DNA from: Nonomuraea sediminis
GTDB taxonomy: Bacteria; Actinomycetota; Actinomycetes; Streptosporangiales; Streptosporangiaceae
Length of the DNA stretch: 64,000 nucleotides
Assembly (NCBI RefSeq): GCF_018531495.1
Contig: NZ_JAHDTI010000001.1
Location: 558,001 to 622,000 of the forward strand
Direction: 5' to 3'
Shown here one piece after another: positions 7,633 to 15,564 of the stretch. The translations under genes and the position numbers were made by a program. The notes under the pieces are model-generated. The model was given only the letters and a program-made list of their open reading frames with translations. It was not told the origin of the DNA and did no database searches. The first letter of the stretch is position 1. Each line of letters opens with the position of its first letter.

Positions 7633-9123
7633 TCACGAACCATCGAGGAGGCGTTCCACCTCACGGTCGTGCGCCTCGATCTCGGCCCTGGCCGCCTTCG
7701 GGCTCCACCTGCCCGCCAGCGGCAGCATGAGCGGGATGAAGACGAGCTGGGCGACCACGCAGATCCAGAACCAGGTCTGCCACTGCCCCGGCGCGATGGC
7801 CGCGGCGGCCTTGATCTCGGCCAGCTTCTCCACCAGCGCCGGCGGCGGGTTGGCGCCGGCCTGCTTGGCCGCCGCCAGGTAGGCCGGCGCCTCGACCAGC
7901 GTGTTCATGCTGCTGACCACGTACGGCACGAAGAACAGCGAGGCCGTGACCACGATGCGGATGATCCAGCCCCACACGGCCAGTCCGGTGGCGGTCAGCG
8001 CGGGGTTGCGCCGCTCGACCGTCTCGGTGAAGGCCGCCATCCACGGCGCGTAGGCGATCGCCAGCCCGGCGGCCAGCACACTGATGATCAGCGCGAGCGT
8101 GCCGTAGCCGGTGTCGGGATGGGTGGCCCTGGTCAGGAACACGATCGTCATCGCGACCGCGATCACGGTGCCCACCACCATGAACGGCTTGCGCACCCGC
8201 AGCCGGTCGGACAGGATGCCCGCGATCACCAGCGCCACCGCGTCGACCGCCCAGTACCAGGCGTTCAGCCCGTTGGCCTGCGAGGTGGTGAACGCGAAGA
8301 TCGTGGTCAGGTAGATGGTGAAGAAGCCCACCGCGGTGTAGTAGATCAGCAGAAAAATCGAGATGCCCAGCGCGGGCAGGATGATGTCCCTGCGCATCAT
8401 CTGCCGCCACGGGTGCGACAGGTCCACGTCGAGCTGCTTGGCCCGGGCCTCGATGATCTTCCTGTCGCGGACGCTGACCATGATCTGGTCGCGCAGGCCC
8501 GGCGCGAGCTCGCGCAGCCCGAACAGGGCGACGACGAACATGATCAGGCCGACCACGCCGACGATGTAGAACTGGCTCTCCCAGGTGAGCAGCCTGGGCA
8601 GCGTGGCGGTGGCCACCCAGCTCACCACGAGGCTGCCGACGACCGGGCCGAGGGTCCAGAAGCCCATCGCCGAGGCCCGGCCGAGCTGCGGGGAGAAGTC
8701 CCTGACCAGTGCGGGGGTGGCGACGAGGATGACGCCCTCGACGATGCCGACCACGACCGACAGGATCGCGAAGACGACGGAGTTCGGCGCCGCGGGCAGC
8801 ACGAACATCATCACGCCGGTGATCAGCAGGCCGTAGGTGACGAGGTTGGCCCGCCCCCATCGGTCGGCCAGCCCCGCGGCCAGCGAGGCGAACGCGCCGA
8901 ACAGGTTCGCCACCACCAGCATGTTCACGTAGAACGTGAACGACATCTTGTAGTGCTCCAGGATCAGCGGGGCCACCCCGCCGCCCACGTAGAGCTCGTA
9001 GTAGAGGACGACCGTGGCGAGCACGGCCACGGTCAGGTACCAGAGGCGGGGCCCGGTGTCGGGGTAGCTCTGGAGCTGGCGGTTCCACAGCCGGGACGGG
9101 TGGGCGTCGGAGATTGTTGCCAT
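7633..9123 (-). CDS. MFS transporter
   Basis: A 496-residue major facilitator superfamily permease with about 12 transmembrane helices in two halves. The loop 2-3 motif reads GLADRWGRANLV, close to the GxxxDRxGRR signature, and a second, weaker copy appears as GILSDRLRVRKPF in the C-terminal half. Cytoplasmic loop 6-7 is long and charged, and the C-terminus is soluble. AGGAG precedes the ATG. It is divergent from a TetR regulator with a palindrome between them, so it is probably induced by its own substrate. Whether it imports or exports, and what, cannot be told from sequence. Confidence 0.9.
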   Translation of the reverse strand: MATISDAHPSRLWNRQLQSYPDTGPRLWYLTVAVLATVVLYYELYVGGGVAPLILEHYKMSFTFYVNMLVVANLFGAFASLAAGLADRWGRANLVTYGLLITGVMMFVLPAAPNSVVFAILSVVVGIVEGVILVATPALVRDFSPQLGRASAMGFWTLGPVVGSLVVSWVATATLPRLLTWESQFYIVGVVGLIMFVVALFGLRELAPGLRDQIMVSVRDRKIIEARAKQLDVDLSHPWRQMMRRDIILPALGISIFLLIYYTAVGFFTIYLTTIFAFTTSQANGLNAWYWAVDAVALVIAGILSDRLRVRKPFMVVGTVIAVAMTIVFLTRATHPDTGYGTLALIISVLAAGLAIAYAPWMAAFTETVERRNPALTATGLAVWGWIIRIVVTASLFFVPYVVSSMNTLVEAPAYLAAAKQAGANPPPALVEKLAEIKAAAAIAPGQWQTWFWICVVAQLVFIPLMLPLAGRWSPKAARAEIEAHDREVERLLDGS

Positions 9124-9162
9124 CGCTGCTCCTGCCTGGCGAGCCCGCTCCCCCGCAACGGC

Positions 9163-9178
9163 ATAAACAAGCGTTCAT
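9163..9178. promoter_or_regulatory. Palindromic operator between MFS and TetR genes
   Basis: The site has the symmetric form ATnAACnnnnGTTnAT (sequence ATAAACAAGCGTTCAT) in the 103-nt divergent region. It is the only clear dyad there and is the probable binding site of the adjacent TetR protein. This is inferred from symmetry and position. Confidence 0.5.
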
Positions 9179-9226
9179 ATAGTCGTACGTCGGCTCCCAG
9201 CGACCGTCAAGTGCGACACTTGGCGC

Positions 9227-9820
9227 ATGGGCTCCCCCGCACGTGACCTGACCGCCGCGGCCGTCGAGCTGTTCTACGAGCAGGGCGCCCAGGCGACCAC
9301 GGTCCGGGAGATCACCAAGGCGTGCGGGCTGACGGCCGGAGCGCTCTACAACCACTTCACCTCCAAGGAGGAGCTGCTCTTCACCGTCATCATGGGCAGC
9401 CACGCCACCCTCGAGCAGCTGGTGGTCGCCGCCCAGGCGGAGGCCGCGGGGCCGCGCGGGCAGTTCGTCGCGATCGTGCGGGTCTACGTGGAGCAGCACG
9501 CGCAGCACCGCAAGTCCTCGCGGGTGGCCAACCGCGAGTACGGCCAGCTAGGCAAGGACCGCCGGGCCGAGATCGTGTCCATCAGGCGGCGGCTGCGCGA
9601 CCGTTTCATCCGTGTCATCGAGGCCGGGGAGCGTTCGGGGGACTTCAGGCTGGACGGGGTCTCGGCCACGATCGTGGCCCGGGCGATTCTGGACATGTGC
9701 GTGCACATCAGCGCCTGGTTCCACGAGGGGCAGCCGCTGTCGATCGCCGAGCTCCAGGACCGCTACGTCCGCCTCGCGCTGCGCATGGTGGGCGCGAGTG
9801 ATGGTCACCGACCAGAATGA
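9227..9820 (+). CDS. TetR/AcrR-family regulator
   Basis: A 197-residue repressor. The DNA-binding domain is canonical: LTAAAVELFYEQGAQATTVR, then EITKACGLTAGALYNHFTSKEELL at residues about 5-50. The C-terminal domain is helical with an arginine-rich central helix (RRAEIVSIRRRLRDRFIRVIE), as in fatty acyl- or acid-responsive TetR proteins; the ligand is unknown. It is divergent from the MFS gene, which it probably controls through the dyad at 9163-9178. The downstream GH125 gene begins 4 nt after its stop, so the two may be co-transcribed. Confidence 0.92.
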   Translation: MGSPARDLTAAAVELFYEQGAQATTVREITKACGLTAGALYNHFTSKEELLFTVIMGSHATLEQLVVAAQAEAAGPRGQFVAIVRVYVEQHAQHRKSSRVANREYGQLGKDRRAEIVSIRRRLRDRFIRVIEAGERSGDFRLDGVSATIVARAILDMCVHISAWFHEGQPLSIAELQDRYVRLALRMVGASDGHRPE

Positions 9821-9824
9821 CGTC

Positions 9825-11098
9825 ATGACTTTTCAGGACATGGTGGGCCGGATCCCGGATTCGCTGGAGGAGCTCGCCCTGGCCGTCACCCGGGACCTGG
9901 GCGGCCACCCGGCGGCCGGGCTGGTCCGCGGCTGCCTGACCAACACGTGGGCGACCTCGATGCGGCCCGTGGGCGACGGTGAGGTGTTCGTCATCACCGG
10001 CGACATCCCCGCCATGTGGTTACGCGACAGCACCGCCCAGGTCAGGCCGTACCTTGCGGTGGCCGGGCAGGATCCGTCGGTGGCCGACGCGCTGGCCGGG
10101 GTGTCGCGGCGGCAGGTGCGCTACGTGCTGACCGACCCGTACGCCAACGCCTTCAACGAAGGCCCGGACGGCGGGCGCGCCTATCCGTTCGACGTGCCGC
10201 CGCCTGGGCCGTGGGTGTGGGAGCGCAAGTACGAGGTGGACTCGCTCGCCGCCGTGCTGCAGCTGGCGTACGCGCTGTGGCGGGCGACCGGGCGGACCGA
10301 TCACCTGGACGACCGCTTCACCGAGGCGGCGTGGGCGATCGTCCGGCTGTGGCGGCTGGAGCAGCGGCACGACGGCTCGCCGTACGCCTTCGAGCGGAAC
10401 GAGGGGCCGTGGGCGGGCGACAGCCTGTCGGGGACGCCGGTGGGGTGGACGGGGATGACGTGGTCGGGGTTCCGGCCGAGCGACGACCCGTGCAGCTACG
10501 GCTACCTGGTGCCGTCGAACGCGCTGGCGAGCGTGAGCCTGCGCGGGCTGGCCGAGATGACCGCGGACGCGGAGCTGGCCCTGGAGAGCCTGGCGCTGGC
10601 GGACGAGATCGACGCGGGGATCCGGGCACACGCGGTCGTGGACGGGGTGCTGGCCTACGAGGTGGACGGGCTGGGCGGGGCGCTGCTGGCCGACGACGCG
10701 AACCTGCCGAGCCTGCTGTCGCTGCCGTTCACCGGCTGGTGCACCTATGACGACCCGCTCTACCTGGCCACCAGGGAATTGGTCCTGTCCCCCGCCAATC
10801 CCTGGTACTTCTCCGGCAAGGCGGCGGCGGGGATCGGCAGCCCGCACACCGAGCCCGGCTACGTCTGGCCGCTCGCCCTGGCGGCCCGCGGCCTGACGGC
10901 ACCCGGCGAGGCCGAGGAGATGCTCGCGGTGCTGGCGCGCACGACCGGCGGCACGGGCCTCATGCACGAGAGCTTCGACGCCGACGACCCGTCCAGGTTC
11001 ACCCGCGAGTGGTTCGGCTGGGCCAACGCCATGTTCGCCGAACTCGCGATGACGCTGACCGGCCCCCCCTCACCCCGCTGTTCAGCCGAGGTCGATGA
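9825..11098 (+). CDS. GH125 exo-alpha-mannosidase, end disrupted by an apparent frameshift
   Basis: A metal-independent alpha-1,6-mannosidase of family GH125, with an (alpha/alpha)6 barrel. Recognisable blocks are GDIPAMWLRDSTAQV, KYEVDSLA, GMTWSGFRPSDD, YLVPSNALA, DDANLPSLLSLPF, NPWYFSG, GIGSPHTEPGYVWPL and LMHESFDADDP with FTREWFGWANAMFAEL. Homology ends near 11055, but the frame has no stop until 11852 and would run antisense through the whole convergent GntR gene. A run of seven C at 11063-11069 lies exactly at the end of homology. One extra C would place a TGA at 11096-11098 and give the normal length of about 424 residues. The coordinates given assume that. It has no signal peptide. An alternative ATG is at 9801. 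Confidence 0.8.
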
Positions 11099-11843
11099 GG
11101 CGGCCGTTCTCGCGGGCGGAGGCGGCCGTGCCGATGCCGCCGGGGATGCGGACCAGGACCCTGGTGCGGTCGGCGCGGAACAGGTCGTGGGAGTACTCGA
11201 ACGGCCTGCCGGAGGAGTCCAGCGCCGTCCTGGTGATGGCCAGGGCGGGCGTGCCCTCCGGCACCTCCAGGACCGCCGCTTCCTCGGGGCCGCAGGCCAC
11301 CGCCTCGATGCGCTCGATGGCCTCCGCGGGACGCGTGCCGTACCGCGCGTCGAGCAGCTCGTAGAGCGAGCCGCCGAGCGGCAGGTCGAGCAGGCCGGGG
11401 AAGAGCGCCGCGGGCAGGCGCGCCCGCTCGAGCGACAGCGGCGCGCCGTCCGCGAGCCGGATGCGGACGATCTCGGCGACCAGGTCGCCCGGCTCGAGCC
11501 CGAGCGCGGCGGCGGTGACCTCGGGCGCGGGCACCAGCGCGGCGCTGACCACCCGCGACCCGGCGGTGAAACCCTGCTCGCGCAGCAGCGCGGGCACGCC
11601 GACCACGGTGGACAGGTCGCGCTCGACCATCGGGTGGCTGACGAACGTGCCGCCGCCTCTGCCCTGCACCCGCCGCACCGACCCGGACTCCTCCAGCAGC
11701 GCGAGCGCCTGTCTGAGAGTGGTACGGCTGACGCCCAGGCGCAGGGCCAGCTCCCGTTCCCCGCCGATCCGGTCACCCGGCTGCAGGGCCCCGGAGGCGA
11801 TCATGGCCAGCAGGTCGCGGCGGGCCGTGGAGACGTCGCCCAC
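11082..11843 (-). CDS. GntR/HutC-family regulator of the BMC operon
   Basis: A 253-residue repressor with an N-terminal winged helix (RRDLLAMIASGALQPGDRIG, then GERELALRLGVSRTTLRQAL, residues about 6-60) and a C-terminal UTRA ligand domain (LSLERARLPAALFPGL, LYELLDARYG, then LAITRTALDSSGRPFEYSHD). It starts at a GTG that shares one base with the TAG of the SDR gene, making it the last gene of the BMC operon. A GntR regulator sits at the same place in mycobacterial RMM loci. The effector is probably the amino alcohol or a phosphorylated intermediate. Its 3' end overlaps the GH125 end. Confidence 0.9.
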   Translation of the reverse strand: MGDVSTARRDLLAMIASGALQPGDRIGGERELALRLGVSRTTLRQALALLEESGSVRRVQGRGGGTFVSHPMVERDLSTVVGVPALLREQGFTAGSRVVSAALVPAPEVTAAALGLEPGDLVAEIVRIRLADGAPLSLERARLPAALFPGLLDLPLGGSLYELLDARYGTRPAEAIERIEAVACGPEEAAVLEVPEGTPALAITRTALDSSGRPFEYSHDLFRADRTRVLVRIPGGIGTAASARENGRLIDLG

Positions 11844-12601
11844 TACATCTGACCCAGGGCGTCCTGCGACTCCGGCAGCACCTGCCCGCCGTCCACGACG
11901 AGCGGGTGGCCGGTGATGTAGGCGGCCTCGTCGCCGGCCAGGAACAGGCAGGCGTAGCCGATGTCGTCGACCGTGCCCAGGCGCCTGAGCGGGATGGCGG
12001 CCTCCATGCCGCGCAGGTACTCCTCGCCCAGGTCGGCCAGCCCCTCGGTGGCGATGTTGCCGGGCAGGACGGCGTTGACCGTGATGCCCTTGGGCGCCAG
12101 CTCCATGGCGGCGGTGCGCATGAAGCCGAGTTGCCCGCTCTTGCTGGCGCCGTAGTGGGTCCAGCCGGGGTAGCCGGTCATCGGGCCCGTGATCGAGGAG
12201 GTGAGGATGACGCGGCCGCGGCCGGAGGCGGCCAGCGCGGGCAGGCACGCCTTGACGGTCAGCATGGTGCCCTTGAGGTTGACGCCGAGCACCTCGTCGA
12301 TGTCGGCCTCGGTCATCTCCTCTAGCCGCCTGTCGGGGAAGATCCCTGCGTTGGCGCAGAGGACGTCGATGCCGCCGTGCCGTTCGATCGCCGTCGCGGC
12401 GATGCGCTCGCAGTCCGCCGCGCTGGACACGTCACCGGCGGCGAAGCTCATGCCGTCGGGCAGCTTCTCCGGCGCTTCGGGCCCGCGCCCGGTGATCAGC
12501 ACCCGGGCCCCGGCGCGCGCGAAGACGGCCGCTATCCCCTTGCCGATGCCTTTGGTGCCGCCGGTGACCACGACCGAGCGTCCCGCCACGGATGTGAACA
12601 T
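11843..12601 (-). CDS. SDR oxidoreductase, probable amino alcohol dehydrogenase of the BMC locus
   Basis: A 252-residue classical short-chain dehydrogenase. It has the nucleotide-binding [11 protein letters not shown] motif (residues 13-23), NAG, the catalytic Ser of LTSSITG and the YGASK Tyr/Lys pair, followed by NAVLPG. In the Mycobacterium RMM locus the SDR at this position oxidises S-1-amino-2-propanol to aminoacetone, and that is the best guess here. No encapsulation helix is visible at either end, so it may be cytosolic. It follows the kinase gene with no gap and overlaps the GntR gene by one base. Confidence 0.88.
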   Translation of the reverse strand: MFTSVAGRSVVVTGGTKGIGKGIAAVFARAGARVLITGRGPEAPEKLPDGMSFAAGDVSSAADCERIAATAIERHGGIDVLCANAGIFPDRRLEEMTEADIDEVLGVNLKGTMLTVKACLPALAASGRGRVILTSSITGPMTGYPGWTHYGASKSGQLGFMRTAAMELAPKGITVNAVLPGNIATEGLADLGEEYLRGMEAAIPLRRLGTVDDIGYACLFLAGDEAAYITGHPLVVDGGQVLPESQDALGQM

Positions 12602-13546
12602 CTACAGTCCTCCCAGATAACGCTCGGCCAGCTCGCAGCTGCCCAGGGTGTAGCCGGCGCCGAGCGCCCTGGCCTCGTCGACGGCCGAGTGCGAGCCGAT
12701 CCAGGCCACCAGCAGCAGCCGGCGGAACATCACGAACGTCCACAGCTCCTTCTCGTCCTCGGCGGGCAGCTCGAGCACGCTCCGGTAGCCGCGCACCCAC
12801 GAGTCGATCATCTCCGGAACCTGCGGGTAATGCTCGATAAAGCTGACAGCGGCTCCGAAGTCGTACATGTACCAGCCGAAACCGCAGTCGTCGAAGTCGA
12901 TGACGCTGACCCGCGAGCCGTCGGTGAGCAGGTTGGCCAGTCGCAGGTCGGCGTGGATCAGCCCGAACCGATCGGCCGTGTGCCCGTAGCGTTCGAGCCG
13001 CTCGTGCAGCACCCTCTCCAGCCGCCCCAGCACCTCGCGTTCCCCGGCGCCGACGCCGATGCCGTCCTGCCAGCGGCCCCAGCGCGCCGCGGGCCCGAAA
13101 GCGGCCTCGAAGTCCCAGGTGAAGCGGGTGAACCCGGGCGGGCGCGGCCAGGTCCTGGCGTGACCGTGCATCCGGGCGGTGATCGCGCCCAGCTCGTGGA
13201 AGTCCTCGACCAGCCGGTCCTCGGCGGGCTCCGCGCCCGGTAAGAACTCGAACATCACGCAGTTGCGCTCGCCCTCGACCACCAGCGAGCCGTCGCGCGC
13301 GGGGATGACGCGGGGCGTGCTGATCCCCGCCTGGTCCCGCAGCGCGTCCAGCCAGGCCAGTTCCGACCTGATGGAGTCGGTCGAGTGGTAGCCGGGCCTG
13401 TGCACGCGAAGGATCGTGGCCGAGCCCGTGTCGGGGTCGTCGACCCGGTAGGTGGTGTTCTCCGAGACGTTGATCAGCGTCGCGCGGGCCCGCGGGGACA
13501 GGCCGTAGCGCGCGAGCGCCGGACCTACGGCCCGCTGCTCATCCAT
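12602..13546 (-). CDS. APH-type phosphotransferase, putative amino alcohol kinase
   Basis: A 314-residue kinase of the aminoglycoside phosphotransferase / homoserine kinase II superfamily. The catalytic loop GLIHADLRLANLL and the metal-binding IDFDDCGFGW are intact, and a nucleotide-binding Lys/Arg region lies in the N-lobe (ATILRVHRPG, where Arg replaces the usual Lys). In RMM compartments such a kinase activates 1-amino-2-propanol as the O-phospho ester so that the PLP enzyme can eliminate phosphate and ammonia, giving propionaldehyde. The gene overlaps the preceding shell gene by 8 nt. Substrate is inferred from context. Confidence 0.87.
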   Translation of the reverse strand: MDEQRAVGPALARYGLSPRARATLINVSENTTYRVDDPDTGSATILRVHRPGYHSTDSIRSELAWLDALRDQAGISTPRVIPARDGSLVVEGERNCVMFEFLPGAEPAEDRLVEDFHELGAITARMHGHARTWPRPPGFTRFTWDFEAAFGPAARWGRWQDGIGVGAGEREVLGRLERVLHERLERYGHTADRFGLIHADLRLANLLTDGSRVSVIDFDDCGFGWYMYDFGAAVSFIEHYPQVPEMIDSWVRGYRSVLELPAEDEKELWTFVMFRRLLLVAWIGSHSAVDEARALGAGYTLGSCELAERYLGGL

Positions 13547-14174
13547 GTGACCTCCCGTCCAGCCCGTCCAGCGCTTCGGTGATCGCGTCGCGCGCCTTGA
13601 GTATGGACCCGGTGGAGCCGCTGAGGTAGAGGCGGCCCGCGGCGCCGATCATCTGCACGTCGACCAGGGTGTTGTCGGGTGCCGCCTTCTCCGCCTCGTT
13701 CGCCGCCAGCGCCGCGAACAGCGCCGGCGTCACCTCGTAGACCAGCAGCGTCTCGCCGGGCAGGACCATCGACGCCTGCCGGTTCCTGTTGATGATGACC
13801 GCGTGCTGGTCGGTGAGGTCCTCGATCACGTCCTGGTAGAGGATCTTGGGGCGCAGCCGGTCGGTCTCGGCGGCGCCGATGCCCTCCAGCACGGCCGCGC
13901 CGGCCCGCCGTACCTCGGCCAGGTCGGAGGAGTGCACCTCGAGCACGCCGAACTGCCGCTCCACGAACAGGATGCCCGGCTCCACGCCGGGGACCGCGCG
14001 CAGCGCCAGGTCGATGACGCGCTCGATGGCCAGGCCGGGCGCGACCTCGACGATCACCGCGTGCTGCCCCTCGAAGGGCGGGTAGCCGCGTGCCCGCGTC
14101 GGCGTGGCCAGGTAGGCGGCGAACTGCCGCTGCAAGTCCTCGATCAGCAGGTAGACGCGGAGCTCGGTGGTCAT
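13539..14174 (-). CDS. Tandem BMC-domain shell protein (BMC-T)
   Basis: A 211-residue microcompartment shell protein with two BMC domains, which would form a pseudohexameric trimer tile. The domains read [20 protein letters not shown] to about residue 105 and [20 protein letters not shown] to the C-terminus, each followed by the characteristic helix and edge strand ([40 protein letters not shown]). It is similar to, but clearly diverged from, the second BMC-T at 14971-15564, so the shell has two types of trimer. It overlaps BMC-H by 4 nt (ATGA). Confidence 0.9.
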   Translation of the reverse strand: MTTELRVYLLIEDLQRQFAAYLATPTRARGYPPFEGQHAVIVEVAPGLAIERVIDLALRAVPGVEPGILFVERQFGVLEVHSSDLAEVRRAGAAVLEGIGAAETDRLRPKILYQDVIEDLTDQHAVIINRNRQASMVLPGETLLVYEVTPALFAALAANEAEKAAPDNTLVDVQMIGAAGRLYLSGSTGSILKARDAITEALDGLDGRSHG

Positions 14175-14452
14175 TCGTTGGCGACGGGGAAGGCGCGCGC
14201 CAGGTCGGCGTGCGGGCGCGGGATGACGTGCACCGACACCAGCTCGCCCACGGCGGAGGCCGTCTCCGCGCCGGCCTCGGTGGCGGCCTTGACCGCGCCG
14301 ACGTCGCCGATCACGGTGACGGCGACCAGCCCGGCGCCCACCTGCTCACGGCCGACGATGGTGACGTTGGCCGCCTTGACCATGGCGTCGGCGGCGGCCA
14401 GCGCGGCCACGTACCCCTTGGTCTCGATCAGGCCGATCGCGTTGTTGGACAT
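14171..14452 (-). CDS. Hexameric BMC shell protein (BMC-H, PduA/EutM-like)
   Basis: A 93-residue single BMC-domain protein, the main facet tile of the shell. It opens [20 protein letters not shown], continues with [21 protein letters not shown], where the GAG lies at the pore position, then [16 protein letters not shown] and the final strand [13 protein letters not shown]. Length and order are canonical for PduA, PduJ and EutM. The pore loop VGAG is small and neutral, compatible with passage of polar alcohols. It is the only BMC-H gene in the window. Confidence 0.95.
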   Translation of the reverse strand: MSNNAIGLIETKGYVAALAAADAMVKAANVTIVGREQVGAGLVAVTVIGDVGAVKAATEAGAETASAVGELVSVHVIPRPHADLARAFPVANE

Positions 14453-14459
14453 GTCTCTC

Positions 14460-14693
14460 CTACTCGTCGATGGAACCGATGATCAATGCGTCGATGGGTG
14501 GATTGTCCGGCAGGTGGGCGGCGGCGACGGATCCCTGGACGATCAGCACCCGCTCGCCGGGGCCGCTGCCGAGGGTGTCGAAGGCGACGAGCCGGGCGCC
14601 GCCGTCCAGCTCCACTTCGAGGAAGGCGCCGCTGGGCAGCCCGTCGAGCCGCTTGGTCGCCCAGACGCTGCCGATGACGGTCCCGCGCACCAT
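14460..14693 (-). CDS. Pentameric BMC vertex protein (BMC-P, EutN/CcmL-like)
   Basis: A 77-residue vertex protein that caps the corners of the icosahedral shell. It shows the EutN/CcmL beta-barrel pattern: [20 protein letters not shown], then [20 protein letters not shown] and a C-terminal [12 protein letters not shown] strand. It lies 7 nt upstream of BMC-H and 2 nt downstream of the small encapsulation-helix protein. Confidence 0.94.
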   Translation of the reverse strand: MVRGTVIGSVWATKRLDGLPSGAFLEVELDGGARLVAFDTLGSGPGERVLIVQGSVAAAHLPDNPPIDALIIGSIDE

Positions 14694-14695
14694 GG

Positions 14696-14974
14696 CTAGT
14701 CCTCCCTTTCGACCGTGACGCCGGTGGCCCTGATCCTGTCCCTGGCCAGCGGCGTCAACACCGCTCGCGGCCCGAGCACCAGCTTGGCCCCGGCCTTGGC
14801 GGCCGCGTTCACGTGCCGCTCGGTGACGGCGCCGCGCTCGATCCGGTGTACGGCCTGCGGCCCGGGAGGCCGGTCCACCTCTCCCGGGGGCCTGAGCCCG
14901 GCCTTGATCCCCTGCTCGGCCAGCACCTCGCGCAGTACCTCGCGGATCAGGGCGCGCAGCTCGTCGGGGTTCAC
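14696..14974 (-). CDS. Small BMC-associated protein with N-terminal encapsulation-peptide-like helix
   Basis: A 92-residue protein of unknown function. Residues 4-18 (DELRALIREVLREVLAEQG) form an amphipathic helix of the type that targets enzymes to BMC interiors. A proline/glycine linker follows. The C-terminal part, about residues 45-90, contains VTERHVNAAAKAGAKLVLGP and a TPLARDRIRATGV segment that recalls the LTPSARE segment of the EutT N-terminus. The start is a GTG overlapping the upstream BMC-T stop by 4 nt (GTGA). A small uncharacterised gene occupies this place in RMM loci. It could be a scaffold or a cargo adaptor; no enzymatic motif is present. Confidence 0.82.
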   Translation of the reverse strand: MNPDELRALIREVLREVLAEQGIKAGLRPPGEVDRPPGPQAVHRIERGAVTERHVNAAAKAGAKLVLGPRAVLTPLARDRIRATGVTVERED

Positions 14975-15564
14975 GACAGCGCCTCCATGGCCGCCTCGGC
15001 CGCCTGCCGTACGTCCGACTCGTTGCCGGACAGGTAGACCCGCCCGGTGGCGCCCATCATGCGGTAGTCGACCACCTTGATCTCGGCGGCCTTCTCGGCC
15101 TCGTTCGTGGCCAGGATGGCGTAGGAGGCGGGCTGGCATTCGAGCACGAACAGCGACTCGCCGGTAAGCGCCATCGAGCCGAGCTTGTTGCGGTTGATCA
15201 GAAAGGCGTGCTGCCCGTCGAGCCGCGGGATGATCCGCGAGGCCAGCACCTTGGGCTTGGCCGTCTGGTCCGCGGTGGTGCCGAGCGCTTCCAGCACGGC
15301 CTCACCGGCGGCGCGCACCTGCGCGGTCTGCCCGTGGAACTCCAGGTAGCCGAACTGCCGCTCGACCACCAGGATCCCGGCGCGCACGTCGGCGTGCTTG
15401 ATCGCCACATCGGTCAGCGGCTCGATGTCCAGCCCGGGCGCGACCTCGACGACCTGCGCCGCCATGCCCTGCCTGGGCAGCGAGCCGCGGATCCAGGTGC
15501 CCAGGTAGCACATGGTCTGCGGCTGCAGCCGGTCGATGAAGATGAACGAGCGCAGCTCCGCCAT
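14971..15564 (-). CDS. Tandem BMC-domain shell protein (BMC-T), second type
   Basis: A 197-residue shell protein with two BMC domains: residues about 1-100 (VVEVAPGLDIEPLTDVAIKH, FGYLEFHGQTAQVRAAGEAV) and about 110-197 (HAFLINRNKLGSMALTGESL, then [20 protein letters not shown] and RVYLSGNESDVRQAAEAAME). It is coupled to the aldehyde dehydrogenase by a TGATG overlap and to the following small gene by GTGA. Pairing of two different BMC-T proteins with one BMC-H and one BMC-P matches the RMM shell set. Confidence 0.9.
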   Translation of the reverse strand: MAELRSFIFIDRLQPQTMCYLGTWIRGSLPRQGMAAQVVEVAPGLDIEPLTDVAIKHADVRAGILVVERQFGYLEFHGQTAQVRAAGEAVLEALGTTADQTAKPKVLASRIIPRLDGQHAFLINRNKLGSMALTGESLFVLECQPASYAILATNEAEKAAEIKVVDYRMMGATGRVYLSGNESDVRQAAEAAMEALS

